Part shown: positions 35,038-43,814 of the stretch, one piece after another
How the letters are laid out: each line of letters opens with the position of its first letter
Numbering within the stretch: position 1 is the stretch's first letter
DNA from: Mycobacterium vicinigordonae
GTDB lineage: Bacteria; Actinomycetota; Actinomycetes; Mycobacteriales; Mycobacteriaceae
Reading direction: 5' to 3'
DNA length: 64,000 nucleotides
Assembly (NCBI RefSeq): GCF_013466425.1
Contig: NZ_CP059165.1
Span: 2,108,001 to 2,172,000 of the forward strand
The notes under the pieces: model-generated
Told to the model about the DNA's origin: nothing
The model's database searches: none
Seen by the model: only the letters and a program-made list of their open reading frames with translations
Position numbers and translations under genes: made by a program

Positions 35038-36090
35038 ATGTGGCCGGAGTACGAGCAAGGTCGCCGACGCGGGAAATTGCGCACAGTCGTGGGCGCGCAC
35101 CTGTTCTCACATGAATGGTCGCTGGGGATGGGACTGGACCCACAAGGCCGGTTTCTGATCGCCGGCAGCGATCCGGCGCGGGTATGGGATACCGCGAGCG
35201 GTCGCTGTGTCCTGACCATTCCAAAGTTCAGCGCCGATACGGTGAATCGGGCGTTCTCCGGGGACGGACGTACTCTCATCACCGGCGGTCCAGACCGTAC
35301 CGCGCGGCTGTGGGACTGCGCGTCCGGCCGGCTGGTTCGGATGCTGCGCGGTCACTGGCGATCAGTCTGCTGTGTCGCCTTGAGTGCCGACGGGCGTACG
35401 GCGGCAACAGGTTCCAGTGATGGGCGGATATGTGTGTGGGGTGTGGTGACCGGCCAGCGCCTGCACACCATGCGCGTCCATCACGGACCGATCTACTCTG
35501 TTGCGGTCAACTGCAACGGTACGGTAGCGCTGTGCGGCAACAGGGATTCGGCAACGCTGTGGGATGTCACTACTGGGCGTCGCCTGCACACCGTGGCGGA
35601 CTTGGGCGGAATCGCTTGGGTCGTTCAACTCAGCGGAGATGGACGCGTCGCACTTACGCTAGCGGGCGAGACAACTCGGGTGTGGGAGACGGCAACCGGC
35701 CAAAGTGCGCATAAGTTTTCGGTTCGCACCGACTGCTGGCAGGCGACCGCACTGGCCGCTCGGGGCGACCTAGCGGTCACAGGCGGTATCGACGGAAACG
35801 CGTCGGTGTGGGATGTAAGGTCCGGAAGCTTGCGGCACACTTTGACAGGCCACACGCGCAAAGTCACCTCGGTCGCGGTCAGCGCGGACTCGCTAATTGC
35901 GTTAACCGGCAGCGAAGACGCGACCGCCCGACTTTGGGACCTCGAGTCCGCCCATTGCTTGACCACGTTCGACGAGCACGCCGCGGCGGTGGATTCGGTG
36001 GCCCTCAGCGCCGACGCGCGGATCGCTGCCACCTGTTCGCATGACCGAACACTACGAACATGGAAACTGGAATGGGACTCGGAGTCCTAA
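35038..36090 (+). CDS. WD40-repeat beta-propeller protein
   Basis: About 350 residues from ATG 35038; a TTG-led extension to 34867 is possible. A TAAACT hexamer 7 bases before the ATG fits the -10 element of a leaderless transcript. At least seven WD40-type repeats end in WD or close variants: PARVWDTASGR, TARLWDCASGR, RICVWGVVTGQ, SATLWDVTTGR, TTRVWETATGQ, NASVWDVRSGS, TARLWDLESAH and RTLRTWKLEW, each after a GHxxxVxxVAxS-type strand. No kinase or other domain is fused, so it is a stand-alone propeller, probably a scaffold. Unusual in mycobacteria. Confidence 0.9.
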   Translation: MWPEYEQGRRRGKLRTVVGAHLFSHEWSLGMGLDPQGRFLIAGSDPARVWDTASGRCVLTIPKFSADTVNRAFSGDGRTLITGGPDRTARLWDCASGRLVRMLRGHWRSVCCVALSADGRTAATGSSDGRICVWGVVTGQRLHTMRVHHGPIYSVAVNCNGTVALCGNRDSATLWDVTTGRRLHTVADLGGIAWVVQLSGDGRVALTLAGETTRVWETATGQSAHKFSVRTDCWQATALAARGDLAVTGGIDGNASVWDVRSGSLRHTLTGHTRKVTSVAVSADSLIALTGSEDATARLWDLESAHCLTTFDEHAAAVDSVALSADARIAATCSHDRTLRTWKLEWDSES

Positions 36091-36304
36091 AAGTTGCAGC
36101 GCTCAAAGCGACTGACCGGACGAGTTATTAAAGCCTGTAGGCGAACGCTGTTGTGGGCTGCACAATGGATCGTGGGCACACGGGGAAGGTGAATGTGGGC
36201 CGAGGAGCATGCCGCGTGCATTTTTTCGTCATCCGAAGCAATGCCCGCGAAACTAATTGCGATACCCCGCGTTACATCACCGTGGCAGATTGGCCGGTGG
36301 TCGG

Positions 36305-36961
36305 TTAACGCGGCGCGACTAGGCCGTTGTCGTAGGCATACACGATTGCGGCGGCGCGGTCACGCAACTCGAGCTTGCCGAAGATCCGTCCGATGTGACT
36401 CTTGACGGTCACTCCGGAGATGCAGAGTTGGTCAGCGATCTCGTTGTTGGACAACCCTTTTCCTATCAAGGTCAGCACATCGCGCTCGCGCGCGGTGAGT
36501 CCGGCGATGTCACCGCCGACCGGCCCGGTCGCGGCCTTGCGGTAAGTATTGAGCACACGTGAGGTCACCGCGGGATCCAGGTAGCTGTCACCCCGCGCGA
36601 CCGCGCGCACAGCCCGGATCAGCTCCTCGGCCGAGGAGTCCTTAAGTACGAAACCGGCCGCGCCGGCCCGCAGCGCCCCGGATAGCAGGTCGTCCTCGTT
36701 GAACGTGGTCAAGGCGAGCACCGGCGGTGTACCGCCGAGCCGTCGTGTCGCCTCTATCCCGTCGACGCGGCGCATCCGAAGGTCCATCACAACCACATCG
36801 GGTTTGTAGCAGGCTACCGCGTCGGGCACCTCATCGCCGTCGGCGCATTCGGCGACTATCACGAAACCATCTTTGCGGCGCAGGATCCGGCGCAGCCCGG
36901 AGCGCACCAGATCCTGGTCGTCGACCAGCAGGACCGCGATCTCGGGTAGTTCGTCCATCAT
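36305..36961 (-). CDS. NarL/LuxR-type response regulator
   Basis: 218 residues from ATG 36961, overlapping the kinase stop (ATGA). Receiver domain: acidic pair near Asp14/Asp15 in LLVDDQDLV, phospho-acceptor in VVVMDLRMRR (Asp60 in MMDELP numbering minus one), Thr in ALTTFNEDD and Lys in GFVLKDSSAEE. C-terminal HTH LTARERDVLTLIGKGLSNNE, then IADQLCISGVTVKSHI. It acts with the adjacent kinase; the likely target is the 18-bp palindrome at 38258. The 215 bases to the WD40 gene hold no gene. Confidence 0.94.
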   Translation of the reverse strand: MMDELPEIAVLLVDDQDLVRSGLRRILRRKDGFVIVAECADGDEVPDAVACYKPDVVVMDLRMRRVDGIEATRRLGGTPPVLALTTFNEDDLLSGALRAGAAGFVLKDSSAEELIRAVRAVARGDSYLDPAVTSRVLNTYRKAATGPVGGDIAGLTARERDVLTLIGKGLSNNEIADQLCISGVTVKSHIGRIFGKLELRDRAAAIVYAYDNGLVAPR

Positions 36962-38199
36962 GAGAACCGACACCTGCGCGGTCGCCGGCCGGTGCTGCCC
37001 TCATCGAGTGGAATCTCCGCGTTGACCGACCAGCCGCACTCGGTCGGGCCGACATCGATGTCGCCGCCCAGCAATTCGACGCGCTGGCGCATGCCACGCA
37101 GCCCACGACCCTCCATTGGCCGCTCATCGAGCCTTCGAACCGGCAGCTTGACTGATAGTCGGCTGTCCACCGCCAGCCGGGCAGAATGCCCGGCAATCTC
37201 AAGCCTTACAACAGATTCGGAATCAGCAGCATGTTTTGCGATGTTGGCCAGCGACTCCTGAGCGATTCGATACAGTGCCAGACCCACCGCTGGGGAGACG
37301 CAATCGGTGGACCCCTCGACGCGCAGCGTCACCTTCAGGCCGGCCCGCTCGAAATCGGTAACAAGGCCACCGATGTCGTCCACGCCAGGTTCCGGGGAAG
37401 TCGGCACAGCCTTGGCGGTTGGACCGTCGAGCAGCCCGACGGTGCGGCGGATGTCGGCCATCGCCTGCCGGCCCAGCCGCTCGGCCTGTTCGAGCGCCTC
37501 GACCGCGTCGTCGAGTTCTTCGGGGTCGCGGTCGTGCTGCAGCGCGCGCCGCACACCCGTCACGTGCAGCAGAGTGATTGATAACGAGTGCGCGATTACG
37601 TCGTGCACTTCACGGGCGATGCGCCGCCGTTCGTCGGCTGCGGCATGCTCGGCCAGCGCGTCGCGGGCTTCGAGCACTTCCACCAGCAGCCGACGGTGGG
37701 TGTACATCAGGAAGCCGATCAGCCACGCCCCGGCGATAAAGCCCAAGTAGAGCACGACGTTGTCGAGGCGGTGCAGGCCGGACGCGGCGAGCAGCAGCGC
37801 CACCGAGGACAGCGCGGCCAGCAGGCCGCCGACCGCGGCGGTCAATGTGCCCACGGCGCCAACCATCACCATCAGCAGCCCGGGTGCGAAATCACTGCGG
37901 ACCGGAGTCGACGTCGCGAACAGCATGAGCGCGGTCGCCGATGTCCACGTTGCCCAGGTCCACACCGGACTGAGCTTGAGATTGATGAAGAAGAACACAA
38001 TCGACGGGATCATCATGATGGCGAAAGCGGCCAGTCCGACCGGCAGGTCGGCGGAGGGCCGCTGCAGCATGGACAGCACCGCCCCGCAGACCACCAGGGT
38101 GTCGATGACGATGATTGACGACCACGTGACGCCCACTGGCAGCAACTCGCTGCGTCGGCGGAGTTGCTCCCGGAGGTAGCTGGCCGCGGCGTCCAACAT
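36958..38199 (-). CDS. membrane sensor histidine kinase (HisKA_3)
   Basis: 413 residues. About six membrane helices in residues 24-165 (for example SSIIVIDTLVVCGAVLSML and VGLAAFAIMMIPSIVFFFIN), then a short linker and the HisKA_3 dimerisation domain with the phospho-His in ERRRIAREVHDVIAHSLS (His199). ATPase domain with ALYRIAQESLANIAKHAADS and GRGLRGMRQRVELLGGDIDV. No large extracellular sensor, suggesting membrane or envelope stress sensing. First gene of the leftward pair, divergent from the MmpL unit. Confidence 0.93.
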   Translation of the reverse strand: MLDAAASYLREQLRRRSELLPVGVTWSSIIVIDTLVVCGAVLSMLQRPSADLPVGLAAFAIMMIPSIVFFFINLKLSPVWTWATWTSATALMLFATSTPVRSDFAPGLLMVMVGAVGTLTAAVGGLLAALSSVALLLAASGLHRLDNVVLYLGFIAGAWLIGFLMYTHRRLLVEVLEARDALAEHAAADERRRIAREVHDVIAHSLSITLLHVTGVRRALQHDRDPEELDDAVEALEQAERLGRQAMADIRRTVGLLDGPTAKAVPTSPEPGVDDIGGLVTDFERAGLKVTLRVEGSTDCVSPAVGLALYRIAQESLANIAKHAADSESVVRLEIAGHSARLAVDSRLSVKLPVRRLDERPMEGRGLRGMRQRVELLGGDIDVGPTECGWSVNAEIPLDEGSTGRRPRRCRFS

Positions 38200-38257
38200 T
38201 CGTCCAATCGTAGAAGAGAGTGGCAGGTGGCCACATCATGCCGGGGTCGGTACAGGC

Positions 38258-38275
38258 CTCCTACCGTGGTAGGAG
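38258..38275. promoter_or_regulatory. 18-bp palindrome between two-component system and MmpL unit
   Basis: Perfect dyad CTCCTACC-GT-GGTAGGAG located 58 bases before the kinase start and 58 bases before the plus-strand gene at 38334. Dyads of this size in front of divergent units are typical of NarL-type regulator sites. Probably bound by the adjacent response regulator. Confidence 0.6.
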
Positions 38276-38333
38276 ACGAAGACCGTCCTCGGGCACGACG
38301 CGCAGCGGCGTTGGCGTTCCTAGCGTTTGAGTC

Positions 38334-38723
38334 ATGACATGGACACTTCTGCACCAGCGCATGGCCCTGATGAAGGAACTGATCGATCTCGCTGCCACCG
38401 ATCCAGAATCGGCACTGGCACAGCTGTCCCGTCCCGAGCTCGCAGCCGAGGTCACCCGGTTGTTCGGCGACGAGGAGGGACTGCTTTTGTCGTTGCGGCA
38501 ACGCTGGCTGACGGCGTTGTCGGCGAAATTGGATCAGGCTGACTACGAAGGCATCTCTTCCGAACAGGCGAGAGCGGACCTGGTCGCCGCGCAGCCTGGG
38601 TTGCGGGCCCTGCTGGACGTCGCGGGCCGCCGCTCGCTGCGGATGCGCGCGTTGTCCGGCGGCGAACAACGGGTGGTCGATCTTTTTGTGGGGTCGATGG
38701 TTGATCGGCTGACTGTTGCCTGA
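38334..38723 (+). CDS. hypothetical helical protein preceding MmpL
   Basis: 129 residues, mostly alpha-helical and charged (LMKELIDLAATDPESALAQL, then AAEVTRLFGDEEGLLLSLRQ). No signal or membrane segment. It overlaps the MmpL start by 8 bases, so the two are translated together and the product probably assists or regulates the transporter. No family recognised. Confidence 0.75.
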   Translation: MTWTLLHQRMALMKELIDLAATDPESALAQLSRPELAAEVTRLFGDEEGLLLSLRQRWLTALSAKLDQADYEGISSEQARADLVAAQPGLRALLDVAGRRSLRMRALSGGEQRVVDLFVGSMVDRLTVA

Positions 38724-41604
38724 CGACGACCTCGACGAGGACGACAGTCGGCTCTCTCGGCTGCTGCACCGGCTCACCGGGCCGGCGGCAATCCTGGTCG
38801 TGGGTCTGTGGGTGGTTGCCGCCGCTGTTGGCAATCTGCTGGTACCACAACTGGAACGGGTGATCGACGGCCACTCTCGGTCTTTCATGCCGGCCCATGC
38901 CCCGAGCTCGATCGCCGCCGCGCGGGCAGCGCGACTATTCGGGGAAACTCCCAGCAACAATTTCGTCTACGTTGTGCTGGAACAAAGCGGTACCCTCAGC
39001 GCGAATGATCGCCGGTACTACGACGCGCTGACGTCGCGACTGAAAGCGGATGCACGACACGTGTATTCGGTGACCGACCTTTGGTCACAACCGGCGACCG
39101 CCGCAGGCGCACAGAGCGCCGACGGTCGCGCGGTCACCGTGATGGTGCGACTGGCCGGGATGCTGGGCACTTCCCAGGCACGCGACTCGGTCAACTCGGT
39201 GCGTGCCACCGCCAATGCGCTGTCGCCGCCGGCCGGCCTGCAGGTCCATGTCACCGGCCCCGGCGCCACGATTGTCGACGAATTCGCCGCGATCGATCGG
39301 CAGATGCTTGGGATCACCGCCGCCACGGTCGTTCTGATCCTGGCGTTGCTGCTGGTGGTGTACCGGTCGCCGACGGCTGCGGCCATCCCGCTGGTGTCGG
39401 TGGGACTGGGTTTGGCGGTTGCCCGTCCCATCGTCGCTGCCCTGGGTTTGTCTGACACCGTTGAGGTGTCGCTGTTCTCTGTGGCGTTAATGGCCGCGAT
39501 GACGCTGGGTGCGGGTACCGACTACGCGATCTTCCTGATCGGCCGTTATCACGAAGGCCGTCGGCGCGGTGTGCCGCCAACCCGGGCACTGCTGCAGGCG
39601 CATCGTGCCGTCGCACCGGTGGTGATCGGATCGGCGCTGACGGTCTCGGTGGCATTGTCCTGCCTGGGCTTCGCCGAAGTGGGGATGTTGCGCAGCACCG
39701 GGATACCTTGCGCGATAGGGATTTCGGTGACCATGTTGGCGGCACTCACGCTAACGCCGGCGTTGATGGGCCTGGCCGCACGCCGCGGATACCTGGAACC
39801 CCGACCCTCGACGACAGCTCGGCGCTGGCGCCGCGTCGGGACGTCGGTGGCACGCTGGCCCGGCCCGATTCTTATCACCGCGGGTGCGCTGACCATGCTG
39901 GCGGCGCTTCCGCTGACCGGCATGAAGGTGGGCTGGGACGAACCCGCGGCGACGCCCTCGGACACCGACTCTAGCCGCGGCTACGCCTCGGCCGACCGGC
40001 ACTTCGCGTCTGACGCGCTGCTGCCCGACGTCGTCACCGTCCAGACAGACCACGACCTGCGCAACCCGGCCGGGCTGATCGCGATCGAGCGGATCAGTCG
40101 GCAGATTATGGCGATCCCCGGAGTGCGAGCGGTGCAGTCGGCGACCCGTCCCGACGGCAAAGTACCCGAACAGGCAACGCTGAGCTTTCAGGCCGGGGAA
40201 CTAGGCCGCCGATTCAACGAGGCGGTCGACTCGCTGACCGCGCGCCTGGACCGCGTCTCCGAACTGGACCAAGCGCTCGCCCAAACCCAGACCGCGGTGG
40301 ACCGGATGGGTGGGGGACTGCGCGGCGGCAGCGCGGGCCTCGCCGACATGTCCTCGGCGGCAACGGATATGCGGGCCGGCGTGGACGGAGTGCAACGCAC
40401 GGTGACCACCGTGTCCGGATACCTCGACCCGCTGCGCGACTTCGTCGCCGGGACCCCGAACTGCGCCGCGAACCCGTTGTGCGCGACCGTCGACCGCGTA
40501 CTGCAACCCATCGACGGGTTGCTGCAGACATCCACTCGAATCGGTGACGGCGCCGCGAAGCTGACCCGCGGGTCGAACACCGCCGCCGACGCGCTGGCGG
40601 GACTCCCGCAATCGGTCGCTGCTATGAACGACGCTTTGGGACAAGCCCGTTCGGCCACCCGCGAATTGCTCAGCCTGCGTGAGTCGATCGGGCCGCAGTT
40701 ACGCCAACTGACCGACTATCTCAGCGAGATCGACACGCAGTTCCGGGGCAGCTCGGCATCGGGTTTCTTCATGCCGCAACGGGCGCTGTCCGACCCGCGT
40801 TACCGCGAGGTACTGAACCGACTCGTCTCGGCCGACGGACACGCCACTTTCCTGTTGGTCTATGGCGACGGCGGCGAGTGGGGTGGCGCCGGAGCCGCGC
40901 GGGCACAACAGGTGCGTGCGGCGGTCCAGCAGGCGACCAAAGAAGGGACGCTGACTCCGACCGGGATCGACCTGGCCGGTGTCGGACCCGTGACCTCGGA
41001 CCTGCAGCGGGCGGTCGGCCGCGACACCTTGTTGCTGGTGGCGGCGGCGCTGGTGCTGATCTTCCTGATCGTCACGGCCATGCTGCGCAGCCCGGTGGCC
41101 GGCCTGGTGGTCGTGGGCACCGTGCTCGCCTCTTTCGCGTCGGCGTTGGGCGCCAGCGTGGTGATCTGGCAGTACCTGCTGCATCAGCCGCTGCACTGGG
41201 CGGTCGCGCCCATTGCGTTCATTGCCCTGATTGCCGTCGGCGCCGACTACAACCTGCTGCTCGCGCTGCGCATCAAACACGAGGCCGCGGCCGGACTCAA
41301 GACCGGGATCATCCGGGCGTTCGGCGGCACCGGCGGTGTGGTCACCACCGCGGGCATTGTCTTCGGGATCACCATGCTGGCGCTGCTGGCCAGCAGTGTG
41401 CTGTCCATCGCCCAGGTCGGGACCACCATCGCGGTCGGCCTATTGCTCGACACCCTGGTGGTGCGGGCGTTCGTGGTGCCCTCGCTGGTGGCGCTGCTCG
41501 GGCGCTGGTTCTGGTGGCCACGTCGCGGCGCGCCGCGACGTCCACCGCGCGAATCCGCCACCGCGCTCAGTGCCGATCGGGCCGCTGCGGAGTTGCTCGG
41601 CTAA
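38716..41604 (+). CDS. MmpL-family RND transporter
   Basis: 962 residues from TTG 38716. Two MMPL halves: N-terminal periplasmic domain SSIAAARAARLFGETPSNNF, first helix bundle VVLILALLLVVYRSPTAAAI with LGAGTDYAIFLIGRYHEGRR, then a long periplasmic domain with coiled-coil parts (ELDQALAQTQTAVDRMGGGL, NAANTLCATVD-like region with Cys pair) and the second bundle VGADYNLLLALRIKHEAAAG. C-terminus LLGRWFWWPRRGAP, a standard MmpL ending. Twelve helices expected. Probable exporter of an envelope lipid or small molecule, controlled by the divergent two-component system. Confidence 0.92.
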   Translation: MPDDDLDEDDSRLSRLLHRLTGPAAILVVGLWVVAAAVGNLLVPQLERVIDGHSRSFMPAHAPSSIAAARAARLFGETPSNNFVYVVLEQSGTLSANDRRYYDALTSRLKADARHVYSVTDLWSQPATAAGAQSADGRAVTVMVRLAGMLGTSQARDSVNSVRATANALSPPAGLQVHVTGPGATIVDEFAAIDRQMLGITAATVVLILALLLVVYRSPTAAAIPLVSVGLGLAVARPIVAALGLSDTVEVSLFSVALMAAMTLGAGTDYAIFLIGRYHEGRRRGVPPTRALLQAHRAVAPVVIGSALTVSVALSCLGFAEVGMLRSTGIPCAIGISVTMLAALTLTPALMGLAARRGYLEPRPSTTARRWRRVGTSVARWPGPILITAGALTMLAALPLTGMKVGWDEPAATPSDTDSSRGYASADRHFASDALLPDVVTVQTDHDLRNPAGLIAIERISRQIMAIPGVRAVQSATRPDGKVPEQATLSFQAGELGRRFNEAVDSLTARLDRVSELDQALAQTQTAVDRMGGGLRGGSAGLADMSSAATDMRAGVDGVQRTVTTVSGYLDPLRDFVAGTPNCAANPLCATVDRVLQPIDGLLQTSTRIGDGAAKLTRGSNTAADALAGLPQSVAAMNDALGQARSATRELLSLRESIGPQLRQLTDYLSEIDTQFRGSSASGFFMPQRALSDPRYREVLNRLVSADGHATFLLVYGDGGEWGGAGAARAQQVRAAVQQATKEGTLTPTGIDLAGVGPVTSDLQRAVGRDTLLLVAAALVLIFLIVTAMLRSPVAGLVVVGTVLASFASALGASVVIWQYLLHQPLHWAVAPIAFIALIAVGADYNLLLALRIKHEAAAGLKTGIIRAFGGTGGVVTTAGIVFGITMLALLASSVLSIAQVGTTIAVGLLLDTLVVRAFVVPSLVALLGRWFWWPRRGAPRRPPRESATALSADRAAAELLG

Positions 41605-41654
41605 GGTTCCAAGGCTGTGCGTGCCTAGTTGTGCGTGAAGGCCGGGAGCCGGCT

Positions 41655-41849
41655 CTAGCCGCGGGTAACCTTGCCCGCTTTGATGCACGATGTGCAGACG
41701 TTCAGCCGCTGCTTGTTGCCGCCTGGACGGGTCACCGCGTGCACCGTCTGGACGTTGGGGTTCCACCGGCGGCTGGTGCGGCGGTGGGAGTGCGACACCG
41801 ACTTACCGAAGCCGGGGCCTTTCCCGCAGATATCGCACACAGCGGCCAT
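41655..41849 (-). CDS. rpmB: 50S ribosomal protein L28
   Basis: 64 residues: AAVCDICGKGPGFGKSVSHS, HRRTSRRWNPNVQTVHAV and NVCTSCIKAGKV. This is the zinc-binding C+ form with two CxxC pairs. Convergent with the MmpL gene and divergent from the DAK gene, with a 294-base promoter region (41850-42143) in which no other gene is seen. Confidence 0.97.
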   Translation of the reverse strand: MAAVCDICGKGPGFGKSVSHSHRRTSRRWNPNVQTVHAVTRPGGNKQRLNVCTSCIKAGKVTRG

Positions 41850-42143
41850 GGTTCAAACTCCTCAAGTCTGTTGCTGGGTCCGGCGACCCCTGATGGGTCG
41901 GCCGACCTGAGCCGGAATAGCCCGGGTGGACCCAGGCCGTCCCACAATACCGACTGCAGTCGGCAACCACCAAAACGGCCGGGCCACCGCGACGCGCCGT
42001 GACCAGTGCTGTCGGCCTAGCTGGATAGGCTTTTGCACTGGCTCACGCGGCGGCGGGCCCGAAGCTACGCTGGCGCGCATCGGGGACCTCGAAAATTGCG
42101 CCGTGATGCACCGTCGAGCCCGGGCAAAGGAGGTGGGGTCGGG

Positions 42144-43814
42144 TTGAACGCCGCGGAAAGCCGCCTGGATCGGCTGTTGGACGGGCCGGCCCTGCGCGAC
42201 TGGGCGCATGCCGTCGTGAGCGACCTGATCACCCATATCGACGAGATCAACCGGCTCAATGTCTTCCCCGTCGCAGACTCCGACACGGGCACGAACATGC
42301 TGTTCACCATGCGTTCGGCGCTCGCCGAGGCGGACGCCGAAGCTGGGCGCCGCAACGACGCCCCCCTTGGCGTCGCCCGGGTCGCGGCGGCGCTGTCAGC
42401 GGGTGCGCTCAACGGGGCCCGCGGCAATTCCGGGGTGATCCTGTCGCAGATCCTTCGCGGGTTCGCCGACGCGACCGCCAAGGCCCCCGCCCTGCCGGCT
42501 ATCGACCCCGCGGCGCTGGCCGCGGCGCTGTGGCGCGGAGTCGAGCTGGTCGTCGCCTCGATGGGCGGCGAAGAGATTCCCGGCACCATCGTGTCGGTGT
42601 TGCGGGCGGCCGCCGACGCTGTCGAACAATGCGCTGCCGCCAGCGAGTCACTGGGCCGGGCGGTTGTCGCGGCCGGTGACGCGGCGGTGGTAGCGCTGGA
42701 AAAGACGCCCGAGCAGCTCGAGGTGCTCGCCGACGCGGGGGTAGTGGATGCCGGCGGACGCGGCCTGCTGGTGATGCTGGACTCGCTGCGGGCCACGATT
42801 ACCGGGAAAGTGCCGGCCCGGTCGGTCTACGAACCGGCACCACGCTCGTCGGCGATCGATTCAGCGCCTAGCCGCCCGGCCCCGCAATTCGAGGTCATGT
42901 ACTTGTTGACCGGCTGCGACGCGTCAGCCGCGGACACGTTGCGACAGCGACTCGACGAACTGGGGGATTCGGTGGCCATCGCCGCCGCGCCCCCCAAGAG
43001 CTACTCCGTACACGTCCACACCGACGACGCGGGCGCCGCGGTGGAGGCGGGTATAGCGGCAGGTCAGTTGAGTCGGATCGTGGTCTCGGCGCTCAGTTCC
43101 GGCGCCACCGGGCTGCCCGCCGGCAGCTGGACCAAGGAACGTGCGGTACTCGCCGTCGTCGACGGCGACGGGGCCGAGGAGTTGTTCGCCGGTGAGGGCG
43201 CCAGCGTGTTGCGTCCGGACCGGGACACCCCCGGCATCAGTGCGCATCAACTAGTCCGTGCGGTGGTGGACACCGGCGCCGCGCAGGTCATGGTGCTGCC
43301 CAACGGATATGTGGCCGCCGAGGAACTGGTCGCCGGGTGTACCGCGGCCATCGGCTGGGGTGTGGACGTGGTGCCGGTGCCGACGGGTTCGATGGTGCAA
43401 GGACTCGCCGCGCTGGCCGTGCACGATACGGGTCGCCAGGCCGTCGACGACGGCTACACCATGGCACGCGCCGCCGGGGCGGCGCGGCACGGATCGGTAC
43501 GCGTGGCCACCGAGAACGCGTTGACCTGGGCGGGCACCTGCAAGCCGGGCGACGGGCTGGGTATCGCTGGCGATGAGGTGCTGATCGTCGCCGACGACGT
43601 GCCCGCGGCTGCGATCGGCTTGCTTGACTTGCTGATGGCGTCTGGCGGCGACCTGATCACCGTGTTGATGGGAGCCGAGGTCGACGGCGACGACGTCGCC
43701 GCGGATGTTGAGAATGTGCTGGAGCGACACATGCACGACCACCACCCCGGCAGCGAGCTGGTGGTGTACCGCACCGGGCACCGCGGCGACGTGCTGCTGA
43801 TCGGGGTGGAGTAG
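42144..43814 (+). CDS. DAK2-domain (YloV/FakA-like) protein
   Basis: About 556 residues; start at TTG 42144 with AAAGGAGG upstream. N-terminal DAK2 domain: INRLNVFPVADSDTGTNMLF, then GARGNSGVILSQILRGFADA and VDAGGRGLLVMLDSL. C-terminal DegV-like/FakA-type half: VMYLLTGCDASAADTLRQRL then YSVHVHTDDAGAAVEAGIAA. Relatives phosphorylate fatty acids together with a DegV partner (FakA) or have unknown substrates. In M. tuberculosis the equivalent locus is Rv2974c-Rv2975c; here it is one intact gene. Immediately upstream of recG. Confidence 0.85.
   Translation: MNAAESRLDRLLDGPALRDWAHAVVSDLITHIDEINRLNVFPVADSDTGTNMLFTMRSALAEADAEAGRRNDAPLGVARVAAALSAGALNGARGNSGVILSQILRGFADATAKAPALPAIDPAALAAALWRGVELVVASMGGEEIPGTIVSVLRAAADAVEQCAAASESLGRAVVAAGDAAVVALEKTPEQLEVLADAGVVDAGGRGLLVMLDSLRATITGKVPARSVYEPAPRSSAIDSAPSRPAPQFEVMYLLTGCDASAADTLRQRLDELGDSVAIAAAPPKSYSVHVHTDDAGAAVEAGIAAGQLSRIVVSALSSGATGLPAGSWTKERAVLAVVDGDGAEELFAGEGASVLRPDRDTPGISAHQLVRAVVDTGAAQVMVLPNGYVAAEELVAGCTAAIGWGVDVVPVPTGSMVQGLAALAVHDTGRQAVDDGYTMARAAGAARHGSVRVATENALTWAGTCKPGDGLGIAGDEVLIVADDVPAAAIGLLDLLMASGGDLITVLMGAEVDGDDVAADVENVLERHMHDHHPGSELVVYRTGHRGDVLLIGVE

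Noticed and set aside
40878..42002. 374-codon plus-strand frame inside the MmpL gene and beyond
   Set aside because: Arg/Gly-rich frame shifted relative to the MmpL; crosses rpmB antisense; no motifs or ribosome site.
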